Shown piece after piece: positions 35,818 to 47,200 of a stretch of DNA of 64,000 nt (positions are counted from its first letter, which is position 1; every line of letters begins with the position of its first letter). This DNA is from Erodium maritimum (Eukaryota; Streptophyta; Magnoliopsida; Geraniales; Geraniaceae). The notes beneath the pieces were generated by a model that worked only from the letters and a program-made list of their open reading frames with translations, searched no databases and was not told the DNA's origin. Location of the stretch: positions 15,557,515 through 15,621,514 of the forward strand of contig OY997591.1 of NCBI GenBank assembly GCA_963921825.1, written 5' to 3'. Both the position numbers and the translations under genes were made by a program.

Positions 35818-36270
35818 GGGATAATTATCATTCCTAACCCCTCCTCACCTTTCGTTTCAAATCCTAACCTCAACTTTCGTTTTTTTTTTTTCAAAACATA
35901 TCATTTAATGTTCGAATTAATGGAACAATTAATTTGCTAATCACGTGCACACTTAAGTGACCCCATATTTCGAATTTATTCCCATTTTGTTTCCTTAAAA
36001 CTACTACGTAAGTGTAAGATTGTGAATGTGAATGAATTTAGGAGGGTATCAATGAGAAAGGGTCAAGGATAAAAATGGGAATAAAATTCGAAATATGGGG
36101 TCACTTAAGTGTGCATGTGACCAACAAATTAACTGTTCCGTTAATTCGAACAGTAAATGATAGGTTTTGAAAAAAAACGAAAGTTGAGGTTAGGATTTGA
36201 AACGAAAGGTGAGGAGGGGTTAGGATATGAATTTGACGTAAAATTCAGGGTTGGGAATGAGAATTATCCC
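35818..36270. mobile_element. 453-bp MULE-type MITE with 9-bp TSD
   Basis: The ends GGGATAATTATCATTCC (left) and GGAATGAGAATTATCCC (right) are inverted, and a further long inverted match covers TTTCGTTTCAAATCCTAACC. A perfect 9-bp direct repeat TTTGGATTA flanks it (35809-35817 and 36271-36279). Non-coding. Almost the whole element can fold into one hairpin. Confidence 0.93.
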
Positions 36271-36279
36271 TTTGGATTA

Positions 36280-36985
36280 TGGATGGATTAGGCCCAGACC
36301 CTCACAATCCCCATTTTCCTCTTAAATCACTCTAACTATAAACCATAACCGTCAAAACCGTGCACCACTTTAGTTGCCACTAATAGATCCGGTTTGGACT
36401 CACACCCTAGGTTGATGGCGTTTGTCACTATATGAGAGATTGGTGTTGGAGACAGACGGACGACTCTTTGGAGATGGTAGAGGCATCGACGTTCCATACC
36501 TGTTGAAGAAGAGTGAAGACGAAGCCTAAAATCAGACTAATGGCATAGAGATCTATCAACCTAAGATGAATTTCCTTAATTTTGTGTGAGGTAGAAAAGA
36601 GGGATATAAGAGAGACGACTTGACAATATCGTTCCACGAAAATTGTGGTCGCATGATGCCATTTTCACTTAAAGACTGGGGAGAGTCTGCAATATTATTT
36701 TAGAAGATGAGAAGTTTATCCCCTTGAGTTTCAATGAAGTCTCTGATTTGGATGCTACTACAGGGTTTTAGTTGGAAGAGCGAAGGGGTTTGGTTGCGGA
36801 GTTAATATAGAAAGATAGAGCGAGCGAGTGAGATGTAAGGTTAGTTCAATTTAAGGGATTAGGTTTAGTTTGAATGAGAACTAACTGAATGTGGAGTTTG
36901 AGTGGGTGGTGAAAAGAACGAAAATATAAGGTTGAAAAGAGAAGAGAATATAAGGAAGGGTTAATAGAGAATACAATGAAGAATC
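36280..36985. other. unassigned spacer
   Basis: No gene or element end recognised between the MITE and the solo LTR. Confidence 0.4.
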
Positions 36986-37205
36986 TGTAAAACCCCGCTC
37001 TTTCAAAAAGGGTATTATTTGAAATAAGAAACGTCGAGGTGGTTTTTTTTGCAACGAGTGAATTTTGAAGAGAAAAATCAAAAAAAAGAAAAGAAAAAGG
37101 AAAGGAATCAGAGGTTCTGGGCCGAGCTCGGGTTGGGCCAGCTCGGGCCCATTCGCGTCAAGCGCGGCCCATCTACGCGAGCCCAACCCACTCAGTCGTG
37201 CGGTC

Positions 37206-37217
37206 AGGCTATAAAAA
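37206..37217 (+). promoter_or_regulatory. TATA box of the solo LTR
   Basis: GGCTATAAAAAGGG lies about 220 bp into the LTR, followed by a C/T-rich leader. It may still start transcription toward 40 kb. Confidence 0.55.
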
Positions 37218-38916
37218 GGGAGCAGAAACCCTAGAGGTGTATTGTTCACCTTCTCCGCTCGCCTCTTCGTCTTCCCTCTCCTCGAACCAGACGAGCCTCG
37301 CCGGACTTCGTCGTCTCGTCCTCCGATCTCGACCCCATCCTCCTTCTCCTTCCTCTACACTTTCTTCTCCATCTCCACCTTCCATTTCTAACCACCCACG
37401 ACAAAACCCACTGAAGCCAGAGAGATCTCAGCCTCGATTCGAAACACTAATCCCCATCGCCGTCGAATCGAACCTCGCCGGAGCCGTCACCGTCATAATC
37501 AGCTACGGTGAGCTTTCCCCCCAACCTTCTCAAACTTCCCCCGCTTTCTCTTCCTGGAAATCGCAAGTTTTGGGGCTCGTTGAGCTGGATTTGGTCGGAG
37601 AGGAACACCGGCGAGGAGCGTCGCTAGATCTGACGTTCCTACGCCGGAGAGCCTCCACGCCGCCAGAATCACCGCTTCACTTCCTTCCCTCCCCACCTGA
37701 CGCCTTGCTCAGCCTCCCTTTCCCCTTCCGACCCTCACCTGACACCGTGGAGGTGGCCGGAGTAGCTCGAGCTCGCCGGAACTGGGACGAGCTCAACCTC
37801 GGACTCGTCAGGCTACAGGCCTGAGGGAAGACTAGGCTGGATACCTTGGGCCGGCTGTTCCTGGGCCGGAACTGAAGCTCGGGCCAGATACTGGGCCGGA
37901 CTCGATTCAGGCCCAAGTCCTTGGATTGGGTCTGACTCGGGTCCGAACCGAGTTTGGACCGGGGCTAGAACCAGGCCCGGGTCAGGCATGGATCAGGGTT
38001 TGGATCCGGGTTGGGCCGGATCCAGGTCAGAAATGAAATTAAATAATTAATTGAATTAATTAATTATATTCTGGATTGAATTTGGATAATTCATGAACTA
38101 TTAGATGATTTAAAAGACGAACCTGTTAAATCAGAGGACTTTGGTCAAATCCTGGGACTGATTAGGATATTTTATCTATTAACCCAGACTGGACTTCGCC
38201 CGGAGAGCTTGGACTTCGCTCGAGAAGACGAAGACCACGTCGGTACCCGTGCGAAGAACGGAGGAGAGACTGATCGACGTTACAGCAGAGTGTTATCAGA
38301 GGAAGACCACGAGGTAGGGAAAGTCCTAATTACTCGAGTATTTCATTATTAGAACGCATGCTAGGTTAATGAAATCGGAACGGTCCTAGAATTGCATATA
38401 GGAGGCGAATAACTAGAATAATCGTCTTTAAATTACTAATAACCGGAAGTTGGTAGGATGTATGCTTAGGATGAGAATAATTAGTACAACTTGCTTTCGA
38501 TACTTGGGAATTGATTTACTGGTAGAGAGGCCTTGATGAGCCATCGGATTAGTTGTTGTGTTAGGTTCACATGCTTGGTTGCCTAGTTTGGATAATTTAA
38601 GAGTCTAACGAAACTAGTTAAATACTATGCTTGAATGATTGAATGCTTGAACGGATGATCGAGTATGACTGATTATACCAAGGGGTATGATCAGGTGATC
38701 GATGGACCGATGGTTCGTGACAGGTAAGTATGACGGTAAGTGTAATTGTGGGTATGAAGCCCGTGTGGTGTGTATTGATGAACGTGTGTACTTCTAAGAT
38801 TGAGGATTAAGTGACTGTCCTTGGTGTGTACTTCTAAGGTTGTCGAATGTGTTATAATGTATATTCTTTATTCTTATTCTTGAAATGTTGTTGTTTGTTT
38901 GGTTCGGTACTACACC

Positions 38917-38933
38917 GGGGAGGGGGGGGGGGG
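38917..38933. repeat. G-rich tract in the solo LTR
   Basis: GGGG, A, then twelve G. A strong G-quadruplex candidate; exact length may be a sequencing uncertainty. Confidence 0.8.
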
Positions 38934-38985
38934 TAATCCGGTGCCGTTGTGGTGGTTGGAGTTTGACAGAGGCAGTGTTTATTGA

Positions 38986-39205
38986 GTGATTATTGAGTGA
39001 CGTGAGGGGCCTAAGGGCTCGGCAGATCCTACGGGATATTGAGTGGTTATTGAGTGATGTGAGGGGCCTAAGGGCTCGACAGATCCTACGGGATATTGAG
39101 TGGTTATTGAGTGATTATTGGAGCCTGAGAGCTCGGCAGATCCTGCGGGATATTAAGTGATGTGAGGGGCCTAAGGGCTCGGCAGATCCTGCGGGATATT
39201 GAGTG
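38986..39205. repeat. ~57-bp tandem subrepeats in the solo LTR
   Basis: Four units with CTAAGGGCTCGGCAGATCCT and GGGATATTGAGTG begin near 39011, 39068, 39125 and 39171. Confidence 0.88.
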
Positions 39206-40153
39206 GATTACTTCATGAGAGATGGTTACAACGGTTTCACCCAAGTGTGTGCGTCCTACGGGAGCACTACTTGGTTCCCTATGACTTATGGTTCTTTGGA
39301 GGCATTTCTGGGAATCCCGATGATAAGCGCCCATTTGGGATTGTTTCCGGTGCCCCGACGCATGTGCCTCCTCTGGACCGAGGGAAAATCTGATATGATA
39401 TGGATACTCTGGTAGATCGGTATATGGGAACCGAGGTGATCCCAGAATCTATCCATGGATCGGATTCTTGAGAAAGCAAGTGGTTGGCATGATATCAATT
39501 ACTCCCATTTTAATCGTTATGTTACGTTTTAGTGTTTTCATGGAATCTTTTAAGCTACTGGTATTGTCGAAAAGCGATACTATTTCATTTTACTGATTTT
39601 ATAGTCTTTCATTGATTACTAGTGTTTACTCGTTTCCAGTTGTGATGGTTTTCCATTTTATTATAATGCTCTCTATTTGTTCGCTGGGAATTTATCGTTA
39701 TGCGCTATTGTTCTCGTTGCTTTTTATTGGTTTATTATATTTTTTGGTGTAAGGGTTTTAAGCACTTGTAGTATCGAACTAAAGCAGTTTTTATTGTTAA
39801 ACTTGGAGGCTAAAGTTGTTTACGATTTTCCCTACTGAGCGTAAGCTCACCCTTTTTTGTTTATCTGTTGTGCGTACAAGTGTACTTGAGATCTGGGAAA
39901 TTCGAGGCTCGGGAGCTTCCGGATGTCTTGAGAGTTGTATTAGATATGGGTTGGTCCATATTGTTGAACTTTATTTACCTTATGTTACTTGTCAAGTTTT
40001 GACACTATATTTAATAATTTTGGATTAAACAATTGAGAAATATTTTGGACTCGCTTTCAACTTTAAAAGAGTCTAGTACAGTTTTACTACTTTTATCTCA
40101 ATTGCTTCAGGTCACGTCTCAAGTCCGGCCAAAACCGGATTTGGGGCGTGACA

Positions 40154-40679
40154 AATCGAATACGTAGAGTACGAAAATATTAAATGTTCATCAACAGGTG
40201 AGAATAACTCATCCAAATAAAATATCATATAATCATGTGCGGATCATATTATGCATGAATAATCCAGACTTCAGTTGACGTCCACTACATTTTATGCGGA
40301 TTCAAATATTTTTTACCCCTTTCTAACCAAAAATCTTGTGGATGAACCGGTAATGAGTCGCGAGTACAACTCTATCAAGAGGAAGACGTGACTTGTGGAA
40401 TGAATGGCTCATCAAAAGTGAGAGAATGTGTGAAGTGGTATTATTGAACGGTGATTTCAATATTGTTCTAATTCAGAATGAGTGGAGAATTTGTGTGATC
40501 ACTTAGTATAATTGCAATGCTTTTAATCGTTTTGTGTAAGATATGTGTTTTATTTATCTCGGAATGGAGGGCGGAAGTTATACTAGGTATGGGACAGATT
40601 CGAAGGCCTCTAGATTGAATCGATTCCTAGTATCCTTAGAGGCTCTGAATCTATTTAGTAGACTGGTCCATAAGGGATT
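40154..40679. other. unassigned spacer
   Basis: No gene recognised. A piece near 40560-40680 (ARLGxFLVS-like codons on the plus strand) faintly resembles a LINE endonuclease C-terminus but is too short to call. Confidence 0.35.
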
Positions 40680-41100
40680 ATCGAGGATCAAGTTTTGATA
40701 CCATGTCAAAGCCCATTCTAACCCAAAATCTCAAGTTGGTAGGTGGAGGTATCAGTAAGTTTATCCAGTGGCCAATGCATCCACACACTTTCGATGTAGG
40801 ACACACACTTTGACTTTCGCTCTCAAGTGCAGGCTCAAGTTGAAAGGGTGGATGCATTAATATGTTTATCAAGTGGTCAATACATTCACACTTCTAATAT
40901 GGGACACACACTTTAACACTCCCACTCACGTACATGCTTCCCATGTGGCACATTCGGACATCAAGGGGAGGTTCCTTAACACATGCAACTCGGACTCCAT
41001 GTCAATGCTCATTCCAATCCTAAAGCTTAAGTTGATAGGTGGAGACATCATACCAAGTGACCAATACATCCATACACTTTCGATGTGGAACAATTTATAA
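40680..41100. repeat. diverged dispersed/tandem repeat, three units
   Basis: Blocks with 'CCATGTCAA-GC-CATTC-AA', 'AAGTTG-TAGGTGGAG' and 'CACACTTTCGATGTGG' recur in order, starting near 40698, 40840 (partial) and 40995. The pattern resembles a common plant repeat but I cannot name its class. Confidence 0.55.
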
Positions 41101-41211
41101 AACAAAATTCAAACGACATATACAAAAAACGCTTCTCTGTTGTGAACAACCTGTCTGTTAATGAGAAAAACAACTTCAATAAAATACTCTATTATAGGTG
41201 ACCTTATAGTC

Positions 41212-42431
41212 TTATAAAAAAATTCCAACAAGTTGTTCGCCGGCCTGAGAGGAATGGTAAATTCATAGAACAAAAGGATGTGGTTTTTGTTAATGGGTTA
41301 CTTTTCGAAGCGTCGGAAGAATGGACTCGTAATGTTTTCAGTCCATTCGGTACGATAGTGTTCGTTAAAGTTCCCAAATGTCCGAGCCGAAGTCATCGAT
41401 ACTTCGGTTTTGTTCGCTTTGATTCAGAAGGTGCAACGACTAAGGCAATTGAGGTTTTGAACGGGTTTAAAGTTGACGGGTACGTGCTATTTGTTGCCAC
41501 GCTTGGCATCGCATGACATCAGCAGCTCCGACAACGGAATCTGGTACGCCATGAGGGTGCTCTGTTTCTGGTGGTCCGAAACAGGGCATCCAAGAGGCTG
41601 CTCAGGGCACTCTAGAGACGCAGGTGTCTGGTGGGGCGGTAGAGATGCACCTCAACCAAAAACGTGTCTCTGTTTCTAGGTTTCAGAATCAGAATGTCGA
41701 GCTCGGTTCAGAGGAGGAGAAAGTTGTTGAGGAGGATGAAGGGGTAGATCATTCCGGGGAGTCGTTGGAGTTAGTTGCCATTGTCGATGCTGAGATGGAT
41801 GCGGTTGTTGATGTCGATGCAAAGACGGATTCAGACCCTTTGGTTGTCGATGCTCAAGAGGATGTTGTTGGGCTTGAACGTTCATCTGGGCCGGCTTTGG
41901 AGTCAGGTGGGGGTTGCTTCTGGGCTTTCTCAAGTCCAACCCTTAGTCTCGGACCAGGTTATTAGTGCGGTTGGAGGCCAACCTATACAGTAGGAACATT
42001 CCCCGTGGAAGGACGCTCTAGGCAAGAAGCAGGTGCGTCGTCCCCCAAAGCATCTAAAGGAAATATACACTTTGACGTGTAAACCAATTGTATGTTGGAT
42101 CGAGAGAGATATGTTCGGACTGTCGATATTGGAAGAAGGTTGAGCAAATCGTCAAAGGAAAAACTCAAGTCACAACTTCGTCTCATGATATTGATGCATG
42201 GACTGCAATTTGTGAATTGGCTGCCAAGAAGAAGAATGTGACGACTCATCGTTGATGGTTTTTTTTCTTTTTGTTCCTTGTTTTCCTTTTTTAGAAAAGG
42301 CTTAGCCTTTGGCTCCCCTTGCTGGATCCACTTTGTTATCGTTGGTTGCTACCCTATTTCTTCTTGATTCAGGATTTTCTTATTATTCTGGAATCAGATT
42401 TTTAATAAATTTTTCGAGCTTATAAAAAAAA
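41212..42431 (+). mobile_element. 5'-truncated RRM-type LINE relic
   Basis: Begins inside an RRM (RRPERNGKFIEQKDVVFVNG). It keeps the RNP1-like HRYFGFVRFD, then an acidic middle and a C-terminus matching the element at 62133-63770 ('..KEIYTL', '..VDIG'). It ends with a 3'UTR and CTTATAAAAAAAA. An imperfect 10-bp repeat ATAG(T/A)CTTAT at 41202-41211 and 42431-42440 may be the target duplication. Frameshifts after 41515 inactivate it. There is no ORF2. Confidence 0.7.
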
Positions 42432-42845
42432 TAGACTTATCAAAAAGGTGTGAATCTAGATGTTACATAATATGTCATGTTTTGAAATTTTTTTTTTTGA
42501 AACGGGAAAGAAGTATTGTATTACGATTTCATATCATGCTTACAAGAAGGGATATAACAGTCCCGAATACCAGATTTCTGTCCCAACCGGCCGTAGCCCG
42601 TCGGGCGCACATGGTTCCATACATATAATCTGCTTTGTTTCGCAGATCCAACCTCAAGAGTTCCTCGATCCAACGTTTAATCCCAACCCTATCTAGCCAA
42701 AATATTATTCGACCTAATGCAATGAAAATAAAGTATAGCTTATCCTTTACTGCGGATTCCCCGAGACCTCCCGGTTGCAGTTGTCTCGGGTCTGTGGGTA
42801 TAGTCCCTAGACGGTCCTCCCCACCCCCGCCATGGTGGATCATTC

Positions 42846-42893
42846 ACCCCCCGGGGGATTATAGCCCCCCCGGGGGATTATAGCCCCCCGGGC
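42846..42893. repeat. palindromic CCCCCGGGGG tandem repeat
   Basis: About 2.5 copies of CCCCCGGGGGATTATAG. Each unit contains a self-complementary SmaI-like core. It lies inside the non-LTR element. Confidence 0.9.
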
Positions 42894-43631
42894 TTAAAAC
42901 TCTTTCCTGATCATGTCCAGTAGTGTCCGGAGGCGTCGAGGTCTCATCTGTTCCATCTGTGGCCGATGGCTTATGTCCTGTCTTGATCTTCCTGGGCCTG
43001 GGTTCAATACCAGGGTTGAATCTCAGAATCCCCTGACGGACCAAAGGTATGTCACTTAGTACATACCGATTCACCGACAACCTGGGATTGTGTGATTCCT
43101 CCCTCCGGTCGATCGACGATTGTGGCCTGGGCCGCGGTGGCAACAACTCGTGTCGTTTTGACAACGACGGAGTTGGTCCCAAAAACCTAGGTAGAGTACC
43201 TCGATTCCCCGGGTTTGCTCTCCTAGATGACGCCGGGGGCCGTGACATCCGAGTCGACGGGGGGATCAGCCTGCATGACGGGGAAAAAAAATCTCTCCGG
43301 TGGGGGGACGGGGACCATCAGCCGATAGTGGGTGCCCCGATGAGGCTCGGTCCGATCTCATTCCATACACGAGCGTTGATTCCAGGGGCGTGCTCCAAGA
43401 ATCCGGGCAGGCTCCATCGAAGGTGCACTGATCCAAGGCGGCGGGGCTCCTCCCTGCATGGACCACCCACCTCGGTGATACATGGGCATGGGCACCGTGG
43501 TCGGGCCGAGCATGATGGGGCGAGGCCGGGGAGGGTTCTCCGGCATCCATGGTGACCTAGGGCACGCTCCAGTGTGTTGACGACGGGAACTTGGAAAAAC
43601 TATCTCTGGTAAGAAAGGTTGAGTGGAAACT

Positions 43632-43646
43632 GGGGGGGGGGGGGGG
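43632..43646. repeat. poly-G tract
   Basis: Fifteen consecutive G on the plus strand, near the 5' end of the minus-strand non-LTR element. Confidence 0.9.
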
Positions 43647-43789
43647 AGAGAACCGGTATAGGAGATGATATGGTTGAGAGGAGCGGCGGCGTGGCTGGCG
43701 ACGTGGTTGACGGCGACAGTAACAGTAAACCCTAGAGGATAGAGAGAAACCTTACGATGAGGTGGACAGAGAGCGTTCAATGTTTTGAA

Positions 43790-44519
43790 TCTTAACTTCC
43801 TATTATAATTTGTTTCTGTGGGTTTATCGGTTGTAATCAATCTGTAAGAGTTATCGACATTTCTTTATCCTCCCGAGTAAATCAAACCTCTTCGACTGAA
43901 TCCTATGGTACAGATGTAATAACTTGCACACTTCATACTGATTGTTATCTAACAATGATCATACTTCCATCTCCTTCGTTGAAAAAAAAATGGTGCTTAC
44001 AAATACAAATAGATTTGGATACAAACAAGAGAATGTTGTGGAATCATGAGATTAGTCTTAGTCATGCCGGATAAGTGATGAGGCTAATGGACACGAAAAA
44101 TGCCAATCTCACCTAAACACTTCCAAACTAAAAACCAACAATTATATCACTTGAGTCAATTCTCTAATATTCTAGCACCAATAGAAACGAAGATCACACA
44201 CTGTGCACATGTTCCTCAATTTGATAAACAAACCTGGTAAAATATGTACTTTCGATTAACATGAGACCTCGAGTACACATGACTCTCAACCACAACACAA
44301 TGATCTCTGATCAAACACAAATCTAAATCTACCCTAAACTTGATCTTGATCGACTAAAAGAGTGACAGATCCTGATCCTAAAACACATATGAACAATGGT
44401 GTTAAAACAACTGTACTCCTAAACTGCCGCTGGTTAAATAAGCCAACGCGCTACCTCGAGTCCTACGCCAACAGACCACCACTCGATCCAAACACCCTAC
44501 AGTCCAGTCCCTGGAACTG
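43790..44519. other. 3' flank of the BBX gene
   Basis: Probably includes the BBX 3'UTR. No other gene or element recognised. Confidence 0.45.
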
Positions 44520-45257
44520 TTACTGTAAAATCACCGTCGATGTCGAACCGTTCCTCTCCAGCCGCCGGAGCCCTTTGTCTCTCCGCCTTTTTAATGAGTC
44601 GGCAAACGTTTCTTCTCCTTCGGCCACAGCCTCTGCCGACGATTTTGACCGGTTGTTCAGATGAGACGATGAGCAGCAGTCGTCGTTCTGGAAGTCAGAA
44701 ATTCGAATAAGTTGAATACAAAAGTGAAATAGAAGTAGAAATAGAGATAGTGTTTTGTGTTTTCATACCAGGGAGTGGAGATCTCTAGAATTATCCCTCA
44801 TTCGCTTCCTCGAAAACATTGTCGCCGTTTCCGGAAAATCGTCTTCGCTACTGGAGGAGCTCGGAGGAGGAGGCGTGGAGGACCACGGCACCACCTGATT
44901 TTCGCCTTCCTCATCCCGATCCTCTTCCTCTTCGCCTTCAAACTCACTGGCATCCTCGTCTTCCTCATCATTGTCGGCGTCGGTGTCGAGATCTCCGTCA
45001 TTCGCCCCTTCGCTCTCCTCCCCCTCGCATCTTTCTGTGGCGCATCCGTGGCAGACGGAGACGGTGCGGCCGAGCCTGGCACCGGAGGCAGTCCAGGGAG
45101 TCGGGGACTTGCAGTGGTTGCAGAGGAGGGTCCTGGAGTGGCGAGCGACGAGAAAGTTGGCGCCGTGGACCTTGGCGTCGCAGTCCCAGCAGAGGATTGC
45201 TTGGTCCGATTCGCAGTAGGTCTGCGCCGGGGACTTGCAGAGCTCACACTTGTTCAT
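44520..45257 (-). CDS. B-box zinc-finger protein, BBX28/BBX29-like
   Basis: Two exons: 45257-44769 and 44687-44520 (stop TAA), joined in phase 0 across an 81-bp GT-AG intron; 218 residues. Residues 4-40 form one complete B-box (C4, C7, C15, C23, C26, H31, H40), followed by a degenerate second cysteine group (C46, C49, C69, C72) in the context SPTPWTASGARLG. This signature is typical of Arabidopsis BBX28/BBX29. A long acidic stretch (about 84-120), a Ser/Pro run and a basic C-terminal segment (SLKRRRDKGLRR) follow. There is no CCT domain, so it probably acts through protein contacts in the nucleus; BBX28 binds HY5 and modulates light signalling. The short leader and TATA box support the start. 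Confidence 0.93.
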
Positions 45258-45338
45258 CGGAGATTTCTGGAAAGTTCTGTGAAGGATTGGAGGGGAGAGA
45301 GGCGGAAGACGAAAGAAGAGGAAGGAGCGCCTCGCACT

Positions 45339-45346
45339 GTTTATAG
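45339..45346 (-). promoter_or_regulatory. TATA box of the BBX gene
   Basis: Minus strand CTATAAAC, about 80 bp before the start codon, giving a leader of roughly 50 nt. Confidence 0.65.
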
Positions 45347-45600
45347 AAAATAAAATACCACCACACCGCTCTCATGTAAATTACGGAAGTGCCATTTATC
45401 ATGAGGTTTGTGGGGGAGGGTACAAGGGTAAAACGGGGAAGTAGATAGATGTGGCGTCCGTTAGTGACAAGTGTTGGACGGTGGGGGAGCAGAGGGGTTT
45501 AGGTATTGTGTGGCCGATATCAAACCAATCGCTACTACGGCTGTTTCCTCGGCTCTTGCAAAAGATATTTTATCCCTTCCTGATGGCGACTTGTCACGTC

Positions 45601-45610
45601 GACACGTGTC
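45601..45610. promoter_or_regulatory. palindromic G-box upstream of BBX
   Basis: GACACGTGTC contains CACGTG and lies about 255 bp upstream of the TATA box, next to a second ACGT core (GTCACGTC, 45593-45600). G-boxes bind bZIP and bHLH factors such as HY5 and PIFs, fitting a light-regulated BBX gene. Confidence 0.6.
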
Positions 45611-45611
45611 G

Positions 45612-46230
45612 CGTTTCTCGCGGAGATCCCGATTCGCTTACTCTTCCTGATTCGCCTCCCTCCGCTTGCCTTGCTTTTGATTTGCGTCCCACAACTCGGC
45701 CCCACCTCCTCATTTTGTTTTTCTATAAATAAATAAGTTAATCCATTGGTGTAGATCATGTATTTCTGTTATGCTTTGTGAGGCCTGCTTTCTACCTCTA
45801 ACGATTAACCCGGGGTTTAATATGGTATTATATTTTTTTAGTATAGTACTACAATTTATTGGTGGACTTTTGAAAACACAAAAAATGAACATAGAAACAA
45901 ATATATATATATATATATATACATATTCAAAGAATTAGATATAATCTCGTATTTTACTAACAAGATTCGAGAAGCTGATTTTGAAACAGAAATACTACGT
46001 GTTGTCGTAGTTTTGTGATGTAGTAAACACATAAAACCAAACATGTAAGAGGTGACTAGTCCTAGTGTATATGTAGGGGATATGACACTATTCATGTAAG
46101 TAACATGAAAGTCTTTTTCTGACCCAACCTGAAAATGAATGTGGTGTCTGAGAACCATCGTAAATCTAGAGAGAATAACAGGAAAAAGGAGAGACTTTGG
46201 GTCAAGATGACTCTGACCCTGACCGGACGT
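45612..46230. other. unassigned spacer with an (AT)n tract
   Basis: Contains an AT dinucleotide run at about 45900-45921. No gene recognised. Confidence 0.5.
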
Positions 46231-47200
46231 GGTCACTACTATAGAAATATTCATTCTCGACCCAATAATTGAGTCGAGAATGAATATGATTGGGTCGAAC
46301 GTATTCATTCCCGACCCACTGATTGGTCGAAAATCATGAGTCGGGTAAAAATCCATTTTTTGATTCATTCCCAACTCTTAAGATTATTTAATCCCAGCCT
46401 AAAAATGAAATTTCTTTCCCGACTAAATTATTAAGTCGATAATGTATATTCATTACCGACTTAGTAATAGAGTCGTTAATTAAATTTCATTCCCCACTGA
46501 ATTATTTAGTCGGTCATGAATATTCATTACCGACTCAATAATTAAGTCAGGAATGAAATTTCTGAATATTCATTACCAACCCATTTATTGAGTCGGGATT
46601 GATTTGTATGAGTCGGCTAAATTTTGATGCAGATTTAAAAATAAGGAAAATCGTGCACATAAACATACAATAAGATCAAATAAACCTGCAAATTGAACAC
46701 AAGCAATTGTCTAATTGATCCAGACATTGAAATTATTCATTACACATCTAAGTTGTTTAAACAAAGTTACTGAATATATATAAAAATGTTTTTAAAGTTG
46801 TGATTATGCGACCGCAAAGCTTCCATAAACGCTTCTACTTTGGTTGTTAATGCCTCTTGCGTTTTTTGGGACTGTTCTTGGATCGCCCTTTGCCGTTCCC
46901 TTTCCTCGGTTATTTGAGCAAGCCCTCGCTCTCTTTCCTCGTCTGATAAAGGAGGCAATCCGGGTAGCTTTAGCGTTGATGTTGCTAAGATGGATAGCTC
47001 GGGCAGTTGGTGTTTTTGCACGAAAGTTGGGAAAAAGGATATTAATCTTTGTTCTCTAGCGATCGTACCGGTAAATTCTTTAGACGCCCCACAACGTCTT
47101 GAGGAGGCCATCAAGGATAGTGAGGACGAGGACTACCCTGACCCAACTGCAAGAAAAGCTTTTACCACTGTTTCGGTATCTAACCGATTTTTGTGCTCAA
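46231..47200 (-). mobile_element. CACTA (En/Spm) transposon end with gene fragment
   Basis: The left terminus CACTACTATAGAAAT matches plant CACTA ends. The next ~370 bp are packed with short inverted and direct subterminal repeats built on ATTCATTCCCGACTCAATAA and its complement, as in En/Spm elements. A minus-strand gene fragment follows. The opposite end is not visible; a LINE tail starts near 47200. Confidence 0.75.
46767..47114 (-). pseudogene. En/Spm-associated protein, C-terminal fragment
   Basis: A Glu/Arg/Gln-rich helical stretch (LSDEERERGLAQITEERERQ ... TKVEAFMEAL) resembles the coiled-coil C-terminus of plant 'transposase Ptta/En/Spm' proteins. Its position just inside a CACTA end supports that reading. 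The N-terminal part is missing. Confidence 0.5.

Larger units (their letters stand above)
36986..40153 (+). mobile_element. gypsy solo LTR (~3.17 kb)
   Basis: Starts TGTAAAACCCCGCTC and ends CCGGATTTGGGGCGTGACA, the same terminus as the LTR ending at 29586. No internal region is attached on either side, so this is a solo LTR left by LTR-LTR recombination. The bases AATC occur on both sides (36982-36985 and 40154-40157); a full 5-bp duplication is not exact. A GC-rich stretch (37220-37830) makes long open frames without known domains. Confidence 0.85.
42487..43779 (-). mobile_element. non-autonomous non-LTR element with 10-bp TSD
   Basis: Flanked by ATGTTTTGAA (42477-42486 and 43780-43789), with an A-run at the minus-strand 3' end (plus-strand T-run from 42487). 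The minus strand encodes PMPMYHRGGWSMQGGAPPPW in an otherwise open Pro/Arg-rich frame (43840-43358). The element at 53997-55094 has a related peptide (WPMAMYRRCNWPMQG) and a related 5' end (GCTCTNTGTCCA ... CTAGGGTTT). No retrotransposon enzyme is present. Confidence 0.75.

Noticed and set aside
37198..37824. 208-codon open frame with Ser/Pro-rich product
   Set aside because: It lies in the GC-rich leader of a solo LTR and has no known domain; probably chance.
38986..39205. Evenly spaced repeats that could suggest a CRISPR array
   Set aside because: Tandem LTR subrepeats without unique spacers, in a plant nuclear genome.
44757..45353. 198-codon plus-strand open frame over the BBX gene
   Set aside because: Antisense shadow of the BBX exon, which has clear zinc ligands and splice sites on the minus strand.
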